From the NCBI GenBank assembly GCA_022606425.2, contig JAHDVF020000578.1, positions 744,001 through 808,000 on the forward strand: a DNA stretch of 64,000 nt. Direction: 5' to 3'. Positions 41,709-52,059 of this stretch are shown here, one piece after another (the stretch's first letter is position 1; every line of letters begins with the position of its first letter). The translations under genes were made by a program, and so were the position numbers. This DNA is from Lepidostoma basale. Its lineage: Eukaryota; Arthropoda; Insecta; Trichoptera; Lepidostomatidae. The notes beneath the pieces were generated by a model. It searched no databases and was not told the DNA's origin. It saw only the letters and a list, made by a program, of their open reading frames with translations.

Positions 41709-42057
41709 ATGGACTTGGACTTGGATCTTCTGGCTTACAGAGGTTCAGCTCATGTAGCTATTCCTCTTACGTCTGATGGGAACATTGTTGGAAAGTGATT
41801 TAGTGGGTTGTTAGTTTATGAGGGGGCATGATTTGTGTGGCCCGTAGTGTTCCTCTGAAGGAGGATCGATTTTGGGCGCTTGTGACGGCTGGAGGTGTTT
41901 GGGTCGTAATTTGAGAGGTCTTTTATTTTGGGGTTAGGATGTGAAGGGAGTTCTTTGCAAAAACGTTCGGCAAGTTTCAGAATGAATTCATCTACCATCG
42001 GGATTCCCGATTCTAGGTGCAGTTGTGTGATCCTGGTCCACCAAGCGATAAACGGAG
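41709..42057 (-). mobile_element. LINE-H (Jockey-like) 3' end
   Basis: The minus strand encodes 'IAWWTRITQLHLESGIPMVD', 'FCKELPSHPNPKIKDLSNYD' and 'RHKRPKSILLQRN', the extreme C-terminus of a Jockey-type ORF2, then a 3' UTR shared with 36000-36105. The last 90 codons are open. Confidence 0.75.
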
Positions 42058-42094
42058 AATTTTTATTATATTTTAATGGGAATGACATGTTTCG

Positions 42095-42404
42095 AATGAG
42101 GAGATTAGACGCCGAACAAAAATAACGGACATCATGGAACGACTAGCGAGACTGAAGTGGCAATGGCCGGGTCATGTGGCGAGACAAAGTGAGGATAGAT
42201 GGACCCAGAAAACAATAAAGTGGAGACCATGGGTAAATAGGAGTAGCATCGGCAGGCCGCAACAAAAAAGGTGGGCCGACGACATTGCTGCCGTGAGGAG
42301 GGAAATGTGACTGCAGCTGGCAGAAAATAGAGACGAGTGGAAAGGAAGGGAAGAGGCCTTTGTCCAGCAGTGGACCGATGAAGGCTGACGAAGAAGAATA
42401 AGAA
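42095..42404 (+). mobile_element. LINE-C insertion with perfect 11-bp TSD
   Basis: Encodes 'RLKWQWPGHVARQSEDRWTQ', 'SIGRPQQKRWADDIAAVRRE', a stop, then 'REEAFVQQWTDEG', ending GACGAAGAAGAATAAGAA. Flanked by GACATGTTTCG at 42084-42094 and 42405-42415, inside MITE-1. Confidence 0.9.
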
Positions 42405-42565
42405 GACATGTTTCGCCCTTCTAAGGCATTATAAAATGACATCTGATAATGGCTTAGTAGGGCGAAACATGTAATTCTCATAAAATATAATAAAACTTCT
42501 AGAAAACTGACGTTTTTATTCATATTAATTATTTAATTTGGAGTTTTACATCATCAAGAAACAAT

Positions 42566-42652
42566 AAATACTTTTATTACATAATTAATACGAATGAAAA
42601 CATCAGTTTTCTAGAAGTTTTATTATATTTTATGGGAAAGACATGTTTCGTT
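42566..42652. repeat. second MITE-1 left arm
   Basis: TAATTAATACGAATG, TTTTCTAGAAGTTTTATTAT and GACATGTTTCG, directly after the previous copy. The right half is absent. Confidence 0.75.
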
Positions 42653-43985
42653 CATATATAGTTCATGCTCGTTGTCTGCGAATAGTAGCATCGTCAGCAT
42701 ACAACAGGCAGCTTACAGACACCCCGCTCATTTTTGCACCTACATCCTACCCTTTCAGTTATTTCATACACTTATTCATAAAATAATGACAGATTATTTT
42801 TAGAAATAGGCAAAAACCCGGATACCATCAAGAAGGAGTGCAAAAATATTTTAAAATATTCCTCCCTCGCTCTCTTTTATTAAAATAAAAGAGAGGGAGA
42901 GAGGAATACTCCTCCAAAGGTAATTCGAAAAATTCGAATGTGCCCCGTGAACGTGAAATCCCGTAAATGTTTCTGAATTATTATAAATTTTGTTCTGATT
43001 ATTGTTGTGTGACAGTTCTGTAGAAAACAAAAGAAGAACAATTTGATATTGTTAATTGTAAAAAATTTAACGTGTGTGAAAAAAAATATTTACATTAAAA
43101 CTTAAAACTTATTACTAATTACAATTTTACATTGAACTAAGTTTTTAAAGGGTAGAAAATCTTTACTTCCGTGAATATTTCACAGGTTGAAACTAGTAAT
43201 AATTAAAAACGGTTTAAACACTAACATTGAAGATCTTAAATACAACGATTCCTGCTTAATGTAAAAGGGAATGCATTTGAATAACATTAGCTCAAAGGAT
43301 AGAACTTTCCCGATTACGGCGACGGGTTAATGCGATAATCAGATTATTTTTATCGGTACAAATTCCCAATTTCGCGAGTCGTGTTGGATATTCACGGCGA
43401 TTACCATAGATCCCGGGAGATTCATTATTCATTGGTACGTTTATTAAAAAGCATAACGCCCAGAGCCGCCAAGCGGGAAGGTGGGTAACTGAAATAATAT
43501 ATCGGTTCCATAACTCTCCGCTCGGCGCCACTCTCTCCAATATGGCGGCCGCGTGACAGCTGTATTATCTTTTATCTTACGACAATCATTTTTCATCGCA
43601 TAATACACGGCGACCGAAAATTAGCCGCTTATCACGATTTTATAAAAGGAAAACGAATTTTTATTCAAAATAAAATTAAATCTTGTTAAAACACGGTCAA
43701 AAGCTACATACGGCAGTACGTTTATAGAGAGTAGATACTTTTACCATTAACCGTTACTATGGACTACATATCTAAAAACATTCGAAATACATTTGCCCTA
43801 TACAAGCTTGATTCAAATCCTATAAATTATACTTCAAATTTAAAACCAATCAAACCATATATAATTTTTCCGACCACCCGTTGACCAACTTATAAAAAGC
43901 TCTCATCATGAGGCGCCATATGCAATGCCGTAGATGTGCCAATGTATTGTTTCTTGAACAGAGATATAAAATTATATATTAAATA
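42653..43985. other. largest low-repeat island
   Basis: Apart from a short inverted run at 42858-42905 (CTCTCTTTTATT with its mirror) no repeat was recognised. 43290-43640 is the GC-richest host-like stretch (CAATATGGCGGCCGCGTGAC). The 82-codon minus frame at 43292-43540 has no domain I know. A promoter-like or conserved non-coding segment is possible but unproven. Confidence 0.4.
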
Positions 43986-44004
43986 ATTATTAATGCCTTA
44001 GACA

Positions 44005-44505
44005 CGTCTTCATATTCTTCCGCAGCCTATTCCCATCCACTCCTGGACAAAGGCCTCCTCCATTCGCTTCTATGTCACCCTGTCTTGTGCAGACTGTATC
44101 CAGGTTATTCCGACATGTGTGTTCCTTCAACCTTCTGCCGTAGTTGCGGTCGCCCTGCACTTCTCTTTGCCGTCCACGGTCTCCAAGTCAGCAGTCTTCT
44201 TGTCAATTTTTCATCGGAGCTTCTGGCTACGTGACCTGCCCATTGCCATTTTAGAGTCGCCACCCGGTGGATGATGTCAGTGACCTTTGTTTTTTCTCTC
44301 ACCGTATCGTTTCTGACTCTGTCTCTTAGGCTTATTTCTAACATGGCTCTTTCCATGGCTCTTTGGGTCACTCGTAGTTTCTCGGCACTTTGTTTGGCCA
44401 ATGTTACAGCTTCAAGACCATAAGTACCAACTGGCAGAACGCAGGCTTCATAGACTTTCCGTTTCAGGTTGATCGATATTTTCCGGTTTTTAACGTAACA
44501 TAACA
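44005..44505 (-). mobile_element. LINE-C RT C-terminal fragment
   Basis: A 141-codon minus frame (44105-44530) encodes 'KRKVYEACVLPVGTYGLEAV', 'QRAMERAMLEISLRDRVRND', 'DIIHRVATLKWQWAGHVARS' and 'RRLLTWRPWTAKRSAGRPQL'. It is the longest open LINE-C tail here. At 44484-44521 it snaps back on itself (CCGGTTTTTAA facing TTAAAAACCGG), and the 5' part is absent. Confidence 0.85.
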
Positions 44506-44524
44506 TTAAAAACCGGAAAAAATT

Positions 44525-45075
44525 AGACACACATCATATCTATTATAATAAAACTTCTAGAAAACAGATGTTTTCATCCGTATTAATTATTTCTTCTTCT
44601 TCTTCTTCTTACTTATTGAAGACTTATGTGGTCTGTTCTCCAGAGTGTTGCTCCTCCTGTGAGTATATTTTATAATGTTTACATCAAAGATTTTAGCGTT
44701 ATCTTCTTCTTCTTCTTCTTCCTTGTTGTAGACCTATGTGGTCTATTCTCCAGAGTGTTGCTCCTCCTGTGAGGTAGATTCCCAGCTGTCCTTCCATCTT
44801 TTAGGAGGTCTTCCACGAGGACGAATCTCATGAGGTTGATTATGCAATGCAATATAGGGGAGTCTGGTGGTGTCCACTCTTCGAACATGACCGTACCAGT
44901 CGCAGTCGCTGTCTGCTCCATCTTATAATATCCTCAACCTCACATATCTCTTTTATTCTGATGTTCTTCACGCGATCCCTCAGTGTCTTGCCTGCTATCG
45001 TCCTCAGTGTCTTCATTTCAAAAATATTATAAAGTTTAATATATAATTTTACATCATTGTTCAAGAAACAATAAA
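44525..45075. repeat. MITE-1 right arm split by LINE-A
   Basis: 44530-44592 (AATAAAACTTCTAGAAAAC to CGTATTAATTATT) and 45030-45075 (TACATCATTGTTCAAGAAAC) are the two parts of a MITE-1 right arm around a LINE-A copy. Confidence 0.75.
44592..45025 (-). mobile_element. LINE-A2 with duplicated 3' end
   Basis: The minus strand encodes 'KTLRTIAGKTLRDRVKNIRI' and 'EICEVEDIIRWSRQRLRL'. The last ~70 bp plus (TTC)n occur twice, at 44592-44661 and 44703-44775, with a 40-bp AT-rich spacer. Closely related to 4665-5290. Confidence 0.8.
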
Positions 45076-45685
45076 TACGTCAAGTAACATACGATTGTAA
45101 TTGATATCTAGTTAGTAAACTGAAATTCCTTATCACCTTGTAATTGGTGACATGAAAGTTATTACATAAATATATCTGGCTAAAGATTATCGCCCAAACA
45201 GGCAAACAAGATCATTGTTTTAAGCGTCAATCATGCGCGCCGGAATCTGGTAATAAACTTAAAGGGAAAAATAACCCATTATAAAGTTTAATGAGCAAAG
45301 TTTTCGTTGAAAACGGTTCCAATATTACATTAAATAACAAAATTCCTTTTATACTGCGTTATTTTTAAATTTATCATTAATTTGGGAACAAGAGAGCCAA
45401 CAGAATATTTACGTAAGGCGCTGCTTATCAAATTTCAGACAAAGATTACAAATAAAAATTGAATTATGTCATAAACAAATTTTGTAGTCAAACTGTAGAG
45501 AATTCTAAAGTAATTACTTTCGCGTTTATGGAGCAATTAAATTTTATGCCAAAGGTTTGATGTATCCAAACGAAAGAATTCTTCCTTCGTAATGTTGGAG
45601 GCTTAATTTGAATCTGTACAAACAGAAATGCTGGATTACAAATTTTGTACAAAGATTAAATATTTAATCAATTCAATCAATTCAA
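45076..45685. other. low-repeat island
   Basis: No element recognised. 45180-45310 has balanced composition and several CpGs. Likely ancestral sequence. Confidence 0.35.
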
Positions 45686-46400
45686 TTGATGCTGACGATG
45701 CTGCAATACTAGCAGAGAAAGAAGATGACCTTCAGAGAATGCTCTACGAATTCCACCTCACATCTGAACATGACGATTTCTATTAGTAAAACGAAGTGCT
45801 TAACGATATCTAAAGAGCCTCTCAGATGTAAGCTGATTATCGATAACACGCCTATTGAGCAAGTCATGAGATTCATTTACCTAGGCATAGAGATCGGCAG
45901 CTACAGTGACCTATATGACGAGGTGCGAGCACAAACCAACAAAGCGACAGCCATCGCTGGCTGCTTGCGTGACACCATATGGAAGAACAAATACATGCTA
46001 ACCGAAAGTAAAGTCAAGATATACAAGGCATGCGTTCGCCCCATCATGACGTATGGAATAGAGTTAAGAGCCGATACGAATAGAACTAAGAACCTTCTTA
46101 GAGTAGCAGAAATACGAACCCTACGCTCCGTCGCAGGCAAAACCCTCAGAGATCGGATCAGAAAGAAACGATAAGGTCTGTCTGTGGTGTTGAGGACATA
46201 TTGATATGGGGAAGAAGCAGGAGGCGCTTTTGGAGAGACCACGTGGACCGCATGGAGAATACAAGAATTGCAAAAATTGTTAAAGATGAAAATCCAAGCA
46301 GCAAGAGATTACCAGGAAGGCCGCCGAAGAGATGAAGAGATGGCTGGACATCATCATCCCAGGACAGCCCACCGCCATAACAGGTCATACAACCTAAACT
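45686..46400 (+). mobile_element. LINE-A3 RT, catalytic box to tail
   Basis: Starts at the catalytic box, seen as 'DADDAAILAEKEDDLQRM' (Tyr of YADD changed to Asp). A 149-codon frame (45725-46174) then gives 'TISISKTKCLTISKEPLRCK', 'MRFIYLGIEIGSYSDLYDEV', 'RPIMTYGIELRADTNRTKNL' and 'AGKTLRDRIR'. A final frame holds 'RSRRRFWRDHVDRMENTRIA'. Two frame changes and the missing 5' half make it inactive. Confidence 0.85.
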
Positions 46401-46423
46401 AAGAGTAAGAAAAATAAGAATAA

Positions 46424-46565
46424 TCAAATATTAAATGTCGGCCATGTGATGAATCGTAACGTACATTCATGACACGATGTATTAATGTTGAGGAATCGAA
46501 ACAAACAGTGTGGCGGTACATTAGTTCTACATATCCGTTCAAGGAGACGGCGTGATGGTTAGTAA
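46424..46565 (+). mobile_element. LINE-B 3' tail
   Basis: AATATTAAATGTCGGCCATG to GACGGCGTGATGGTTAG, the last 45 codons in broken frame. Confidence 0.8.
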
Positions 46566-46594
46566 ATTTAAAAAAGCCATTAATGTTGTAAAAT

Positions 46595-46805
46595 TCTTGC
46601 GTCGATTTCTCTGACTTCTCACGTGGCCGATATTCAATGTTTGATTTATTTCATCGTGCCACGTTTTCCTCGGTCTTCCTTTATTTCTGGTTCCATTCAC
46701 ATCGTTAATATATAAAAAAAATTACCATTCTTTATTCATTCATTCTTTCCATGTGTCCAAACCATCTTAATGATCCTTTCATTATTTTGTTCATAACACC
46801 ATCAT
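46595..46805 (-). mobile_element. LINE-B internal fragment
   Basis: CGTCGATTTCTCTGACTTC to TTGTTCATAACACCATCATT, minus strand, without the 3' tail. It faces the plus-strand tail upstream. Confidence 0.8.
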
Positions 46806-46807
46806 TC

Positions 46808-46872
46808 CATATGTTTTATTATATTTTATGGGGATGCCATGTTTCGTTCTTCTAACGCATTATCAAATGTGA
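46808..46872. repeat. MITE-1 fragment
   Basis: TGTTTTATTATATTTTATGG, CCATGTTTCGTTCTTCTAACG. Only the left inner arm and apex are kept. Confidence 0.7.
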
Positions 46873-47615
46873 AACATTTACATACGAATATTTTGAATAT
46901 TTTTTTATTATTTACAATAACTTTTGAATGTAAGCTACTTGAATATATTAAAACAAAGATTTCTCAAAGAGCTTACACCTTGGCGGCTTTAAACAATGTT
47001 TCTTTATAATCTTTTCTCCTTAAAATGTTTACCTTTGGAAAACCCGATCCCCTCCTAATCCTGAAGGACCACCTGAAAAATGTTCCAATCTTGTTTTCCG
47101 GCAATATTTTTTTTTAAGTTTAACCAAGAAAGTTCAGCGAAATTGGTTTTAAGAAAAGAAGAAAAAAAAAGTGAATTGAACAACGACAATAAACTTGAAG
47201 ATTTTCTTGAATTGCGTATCCCGCTAACAATAAAATGTATCCACTCGTATAATGGAATCCTAGATTACTTAGATAATAGAGAGTAGTTTGTGAATCCTTA
47301 GAAACTACGTTGAAAAAGATCTCACCTAATATTAAACAACAGTACACCTAGTATTTTAATTTCACTTGAGTAACCTTAATCTATATTTACATTTTTAAAT
47401 TTAAAAAACCAAAAACTGGTCCAAGTTTAAAAAAGCATAAAAATTGGAAAGTACCTATTCTCCTGGCGTTGTCTAGCAAATGTAACCTTTCACATTGCAT
47501 TAATAAAAGATTTTCTGCTTAATGCTTACACATATTCTTAATAGAAGGCGCTAGTGTAGATTGAACTAGTAACATGTGAAGTGTGGTGCAACATAGTAGC
47601 ATATATACAACTTCC
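46873..47615. other. unassigned AT-rich
   Basis: No repeat or domain. The short Lys-rich frame at 47080-47286 is unsupported. Confidence 0.3.
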
Positions 47616-47850
47616 AAAAATTTGTCAGACGTGGTGTGTTCGTAAGAAGGGCGGAATGGGGAATGTTGTTAACATAAAGCGATCGGTTAACCCAACCAAT
47701 GACAGGTCATAAGTCCTGTAAACGCCTCGACCACCATATTCTGTTTCCAAAAAACGATTTACATCTTCGTCTCTATTGAGATACAATCAATCCTTACAAA
47801 TGATTAACCCGAAATGGATAAAATCCAGTATTTGTCTACAAATATTGGCA
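47616..47850 (+). repeat. 238-bp interspersed repeat, copy 2
   Basis: Matches 5338-5575 with few differences (for example GTGGTGTGTTCG against GTGGTGGTCG) and in the same orientation. Followed at once by LINE-B2. Confidence 0.75.
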
Positions 47851-48240
47851 ACATTCAAGAATCTCAAATGCTGATATAAGAAAGGAATGTAGAGCGGAAG
47901 AAGGTATTATGAACAAAATTATGAAAAGATCGCTGCGTTGGTTCGGACATATGGAGCGTATGGATGGAGAAATAATGGTTAAGAAAGTAAACGATAATGA
48001 TGTAAATGGAGTACGGAGTCGAGGCCGACCGAGGAAAACATGGCATGACCAAATTAATCCAATTTTAAAGGTTGGTCATGTTAGAAGTCGGAAGAATCGA
48101 CGTGCGTGTATGACTCGTTGTATGAATGTGGAGGAAGCTAGAGAGGTGTACTAGGATAGAGTAGTGCGGCGGTTTATTCTCTCTGCCTACCTCTACGGGG
48201 GAACGGCGTGATGGTTTGTTGTTGTTGTTGTTGTTGTTGT
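47851..48240 (+). mobile_element. LINE-B2, best GTT-tailed copy
   Basis: An open stretch 47909-48151 encodes 'NKIMKRSLRWFGHMERMDGE', 'NGVRSRGRPRKTWHDQINPI' and 'RRACMTRCMNVEEAREVY'. A single stop follows, then ATGGTTTG and (GTT)7 at 48214-48241. Confidence 0.9.
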
Positions 48241-48379
48241 TAATATTTAAGTTTTTATTTTGCGTACTTATTCGAGTCACAGAGTAATATCTTAACAATG
48301 GTATATTATTATTATAATTATTATTCATAGATTGCATCTTTCACGAGTTAATTTATAAATACAATTCGCCACCACTTTG

Positions 48380-48535
48380 TGTAGTGATAGACGCGCGTAA
48401 TCGACGTACGTCTATCACTCCGCTGTATGAATGTGGAGGAAGCTAGAGACGTGTGTCAGGATCGAGTAGTGTAGAGATTCATTCTCTATACCCAACCCTT
48501 AGGGGAAATGGCGTGATGGTTTTTTGTTGTTGTTG
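48380..48535 (+). mobile_element. LINE-B2 3' tail
   Basis: AATCGACGTACGTCTATCAC to GATGGTTTTTTGTTGTTG. Part of a short duplication (GTGATAGACG and CGTCTATCAC mirror each other) at the 5' edge. Confidence 0.8.
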
Positions 48536-48536
48536 T

Positions 48537-48660
48537 CATGTTTCGACATTCTAAGGTATAATCAATTGAAATTTAATAATGCCTGAGCAAGGTTATAACA
48601 TTCCCATTAAAAGTACTCGTAATAAAACTTCTAGAAAACAGTAATTTTCATTCGTATTTT
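48537..48660. repeat. MITE-1 fragment, apex and right arm
   Basis: ATGTTTCGACATTCTAAGG to AACTTCTAGAAAACAG and TTCATTCGTATT. The left outer arm is missing. Confidence 0.75.
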
Positions 48661-48784
48661 TTTTAAATATGTAAATAATAAAATTAAAATATTTTTTTAT
48701 TAGTTTTTACACCTAAAAACTAACTTATAAAAGTGTATTAATGTTATTTTTAATAATGCAACATCATTAATTAAGTGTAAGTTA

Positions 48785-49145
48785 ATAAAAAAGAAATGTA
48801 AGGCAGATGACTGCATCATAAATAAAATTAAAAAAGGATCCCTGAGATGGTTCGGACATATGGAACGAATGGATGAGAGTAGAATGGTTAAAAAGTTGTA
48901 CACAAGCAGCGCGAGTGGGAAAAGAAGCCGAGGACGACCGAGGAAAACATGGCATGACCAAATTAATCAATTACTAAAAGGCGGCCACATTCGAAGTCGG
49001 AATAATCGACGTGCGTGCATGGTACGATGTATGAATGTAGAAGAAGCCCGAGAGGTATGCCAGGACAGGCCAGTGTGGCGATCCATCCTCTCTGCATACC
49101 CCTCCGGGGAAATGGCGTGATGGTTAGTTAGGTAGTTAGTTAGTT
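48785..49145 (+). mobile_element. LINE-B, intact tail frame, GTTA-tailed
   Basis: One open frame from about 48789 to 49117 encodes 'ADDCIINKIKKGSLRWFGHM', 'KKLYTSSASGKRSRGRPRKT', 'NNRRACMVRCMNVEEAREVC' and 'SILSAYPSGEMA', then TGATGGTTAGTTAGGTAG. Intactness over ~110 codons suggests a younger copy. Closely matches 17195-17480. Confidence 0.9.
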
Positions 49146-49387
49146 AATTAAGTGCTTCAAACGAAAGTACGAGTATAAATAAAATAATCTTCCATCACCA
49201 TTTTCGATATGTTTCTATTATCCGCATAATCCTCATTGAAAACAAATTACCCCTAGCCCAGGAATTAACCCTATCCTATTTAGTCTATTCAGTGAACGAT
49301 TTTCCACCATTTTATTGATAAATTTTACAATACAATAAAGGATTTTCCGCGAACAGTGAAATAAAGCGTATTAAAAATATAATGTTT

Positions 49388-49625
49388 AATTTCTTCTATA
49401 TTCGCCTTCATGTTTGTGTTGTGGATTCATATTTGAATAAATAAAATTACATTTGGTATTATAACACTTTATTTCACTTAACACAGGCATGTTTTGGTTA
49501 TAACATAACCTTTATCAATGTACACAATTTTAGCATTTTACACTGATAAAGGTTATGTTATAACCGAAACATGTTTGTATTAAGTGAAATAAAGTGTTGT
49601 AATACAAAGTGTAATTATATTTCTT
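49388..49625. repeat. fold-back with GGUUAU-type stem II
   Basis: Leader TTCTTCTATATTCGCC, then mirrored arms AACACTTTATTTCACTTAA and TTAAGTGAAATAAAGTGTT. The plus-strand apex module is 49539-49579. The minus-strand one (49485-49515) has lost GAAAC (now CAAAAC). Confidence 0.75.
49539..49579 (+). ncRNA. hammerhead-like motif with G8 changed
   Basis: UACA, CUGAUAA (49543-49549), A, GGUUAU-GUU-AUAACC (perfect 6-bp stem II), GAAA (49566-49569), palindromic ACAUGU, U17, UGUA pairing with UACA. The core differs from CUGAUGA at the catalytic G8, so activity is doubtful. Confidence 0.5.
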
Positions 49626-49990
49626 CAAAACAATGTTTAATATTATGCTTATTCAATTAACTCTTCTTTCGCAACCCAGTACCTCAATAAAAGCACAAAA
49701 TGAAAGAGAATAAAAAACGTTACAGATAAAAAAAAATACTTCTTTAAAAATGAGTTTTAATATTTATAAAATATGGAATATTCAAAATACCATAAAAGTT
49801 TGGAAATAATGAAATAAACACCACCAGACTCCTCTATCACAGTTCTCGTCAACAGCTGTCATAGAAGGAGCTATCCAACTTTCTGGAGGTCTTAGTATAG
49901 ACCACTTAGGTCTAAAGCAAGCATATAAGAATAAAATGAAGGTATTTATATTTTTGACGTAACTTTACTTCGAAGAACTATGTCAGGTAA
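49626..49990. other. unassigned
   Basis: Nothing recognised except CACCAGACTCCTCTA at 49821, a scrap matching the LINE-A2 3' region. Confidence 0.3.
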
Positions 49991-49991
49991 T

Positions 49992-50125
49992 GAATACGAA
50001 TGAAAACAATTGTTTTCCAGAAGTTTTATTATAATTTATATGAATGACATGTCTCGCCAGTCTAATGCACTATCAAATGTAGCTATATTTGATGGTGCAT
50101 TTTCATTCTTATTAATTACCAGCTG
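49992..50125. repeat. MITE-1 fold-back, compact
   Basis: ATACGAATGAAAACAATTG to TTCATTCTTATTAATTACC, with apex GACATGTCTCGCC. The right arm is shortened. Confidence 0.75.
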
Positions 50126-50490
50126 ACACGGGGAACTTCGTACCGCCTCAGAATCAATAAATGTTGTGTCAACTTATTAGTTAAATTAAATTCTGTTATT
50201 TATTAAGTTTAAATATATTTGAATTACATTGATAAGAATGTCATTCACATGGCAGTAACGGATTTGCTATATTGAAGTGAATCGGAATGATTCGTAGCAT
50301 TGTTGCACTACTTTCTGTTAAACTATTATATTTACTGGACGGGATGCACTCGGGTCGATTTTTTTTCGGTGATTTAATAGTTATTCTGCTATTCGGGACG
50401 GAGACAAATCCAACAAATCGAATATCATCAAAATCGGTCCAGCCGTTCTTGAGTTATAAATGGTGTAACTAACGCGACTTTGTTTTGTAT
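50126..50490 (+). repeat. insect interspersed repeat with 'AAAATCGGTCCAGCCGTT' box
   Basis: Starts CAGCTGACACGGGGAAC and ends near ATCATCAAAATCGGTCCAGC and GTAACTAACGCGAC. I recall this closing text from many insect transposons of uncertain class. No coding capacity. Confidence 0.5.
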
Positions 50491-50905
50491 AAAAATAATC
50501 TATAAATAACAATATACAAATAACAATAATCTATTTTAGGATTAAAATCAAACGTGTTTTCATTAAATTCAGATTTTTTAATTGTTAATCTCTCTGTGCA
50601 TCGCCATATCATTACTGAAACTTAAATACCTGAGAATATTTAAAGGGGTACAATTAAGATCCCTGGGGAACGCCGGAAACAACTGAATCAGCATTCTTCA
50701 GGCGCCCTGATTACAGGGGTGATCTTTTAATTACGCGACTAAGAGGGCATTTCTCGTTCTATTGTAATACCCGCCCCTACAAGGGCGGTTCGTTAGATTT
50801 GAGAGCTTTGTGAGAGCAGCGGACTGAAATCAAAAACAATCCGACTTCACTAAAATATGATTGCAGTCTTCTAAGGAGTATTGAAATTTAGTTTATGATT
50901 TATAA
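50491..50905. other. low-repeat island
   Basis: 50650-50840 is CpG-containing and balanced (GGGGAACGCCGG, CCCGCCCCTACAAGGGCGG). No repeat or domain recognised. Confidence 0.35.
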
Positions 50906-50911
50906 ATAACT

Positions 50912-51345
50912 AACTAACCATCACGTCGTCTAGCCGAAGGGGTAGGCACAAATAATGGACTGCCACACTATTCTTTCCTGACATATTTCTCTTGTTCCTC
51001 AACATTCATACATCTTGTCGTGCACGCGCGTCGATTTCTCTGACTCCTAACATGGCCGACATTCAATTTGATTTATTTGATCGTGCCACGTTTTCCTCGG
51101 TCTTCCTCTACTTCTAGTTCTGTTTACAACGTGTACTTTCTTTACCATTTTTTCTTCATTCATTATTTTCATGTGTCCAACCCATCTTAATGATCCTTTC
51201 ATTATTTTGTTCATAACACCATCATTGGCACCGCATTCACTTTCATGACATGACACGATGTATGAATGTTTAGGAAGCGATAGAAATATGTCAGAAATGA
51301 AAAGTATGGCAGTTCATTCTTTCTGCCTATTGTTAATTAGTTTAG
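50912..51345 (-). mobile_element. LINE-B, inverted junction
   Basis: 50912-51243 is minus-strand from GTTA tail to the 'CGANDGVMNKIMKGSLRWVG' region. 51244-51345 is plus-strand tail (ATGACACGATGTATGAATG to TTAATTAGTTTAG). The pieces are joined head to head. Confidence 0.8.
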
Positions 51346-51835
51346 TTTCCAAGATGTTGTTATGTGGTTACTTAATTCTACTCTGAATTTGTTCATATTC
51401 TTCTCACTTCTGACATCTTCTGACGACTTTATACATTTCAGTGCTTTATATATGACGAAATTTTGAGGGTTTTTTTCTGAATGAGAGCCTTAGTTTATTT
51501 TGTTTTCTGGTCGTATAATAATGTTCGTCCTTGCTGCTATAACGGATTGGGGAAAAGCGAATAAGGCGACGCCAACCTATTTGACCAAGATATACATAAC
51601 ATGTTATAGTTAAATTCAGTAATAATAAAAACGAAAGTACCAATTTCTCAAAATTTATTTTAGCTGACATATTTATATATAAAATATGTCAGCTAAAATA
51701 AAATTTAAAATTTATTATATTGAATACGAATCGTTTTAAAAAACTGTAATACCAATATTTAAATTCAGTAAATTTTACATAATTATTTTAAGATTATTTT
51801 TGTACAGAATCATGTTCACCACTCCTGTTCTGTAT
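51346..51835. other. unassigned
   Basis: A short palindrome at 51655-51690 (TTTTAGCTGACATATTT with its mirror). No family recognised. Confidence 0.3.
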
Positions 51836-51839
51836 ATAC

Positions 51840-51975
51840 TCGTATATAAAGGACTCAGTTTGCAATAGTGTCATCAGTCTGTTGATGCCAACCAGCATGA
51901 CGAAACCGGTCGCTGTGGAAATAAAGGCAAAAGTGGAGTAGTTAGAAAACATCGTTTTATTTAATTATTATGTTC
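51840..51975 (+). repeat. half-element with hammerhead-like core
   Basis: Matches 2340-2240 inverted. 51875-51915 reads CAGU, CUGUUGA, U, a weakened stem II, GAAA, ACCGGU, C (GUC), GCUG. Followed by AAAGTGGAGTAGTTAG and AACATCGTTTTATTTAATT. Confidence 0.55.
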
Positions 51976-52059
51976 GTTTTTGTTAACTTTGATATTCCTT
52001 AAGAATTATTGGGAGGTATGCCTATTAACAATTTTATGAATGAGGAATTTTCTTATTCT

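Larger units (their letters stand above)
41662..42565. repeat. MITE-1 copy carrying two LINE insertions
   Basis: Left arm 41672-41708 (TAATATGAATGAAAACTTC to TTTTCTAGAA), resuming 42058-42094 (TTTATTATATTTTAATGGG to GACATGTTTCG), then 42405-42565 with apex and right arm. The insertions are LINE-H (41709-42057) and LINE-C (42095-42404). The plus-strand apex 42443-42475 reads CUGAUAA, a stem, GAAA, ACAUGU. Confidence 0.8.

Noticed and set aside
43292..43540. 82-codon minus-strand frame in a GC-rich island
   Set aside because: No motif recognised. Open frames are expected by chance in less AT-rich DNA.
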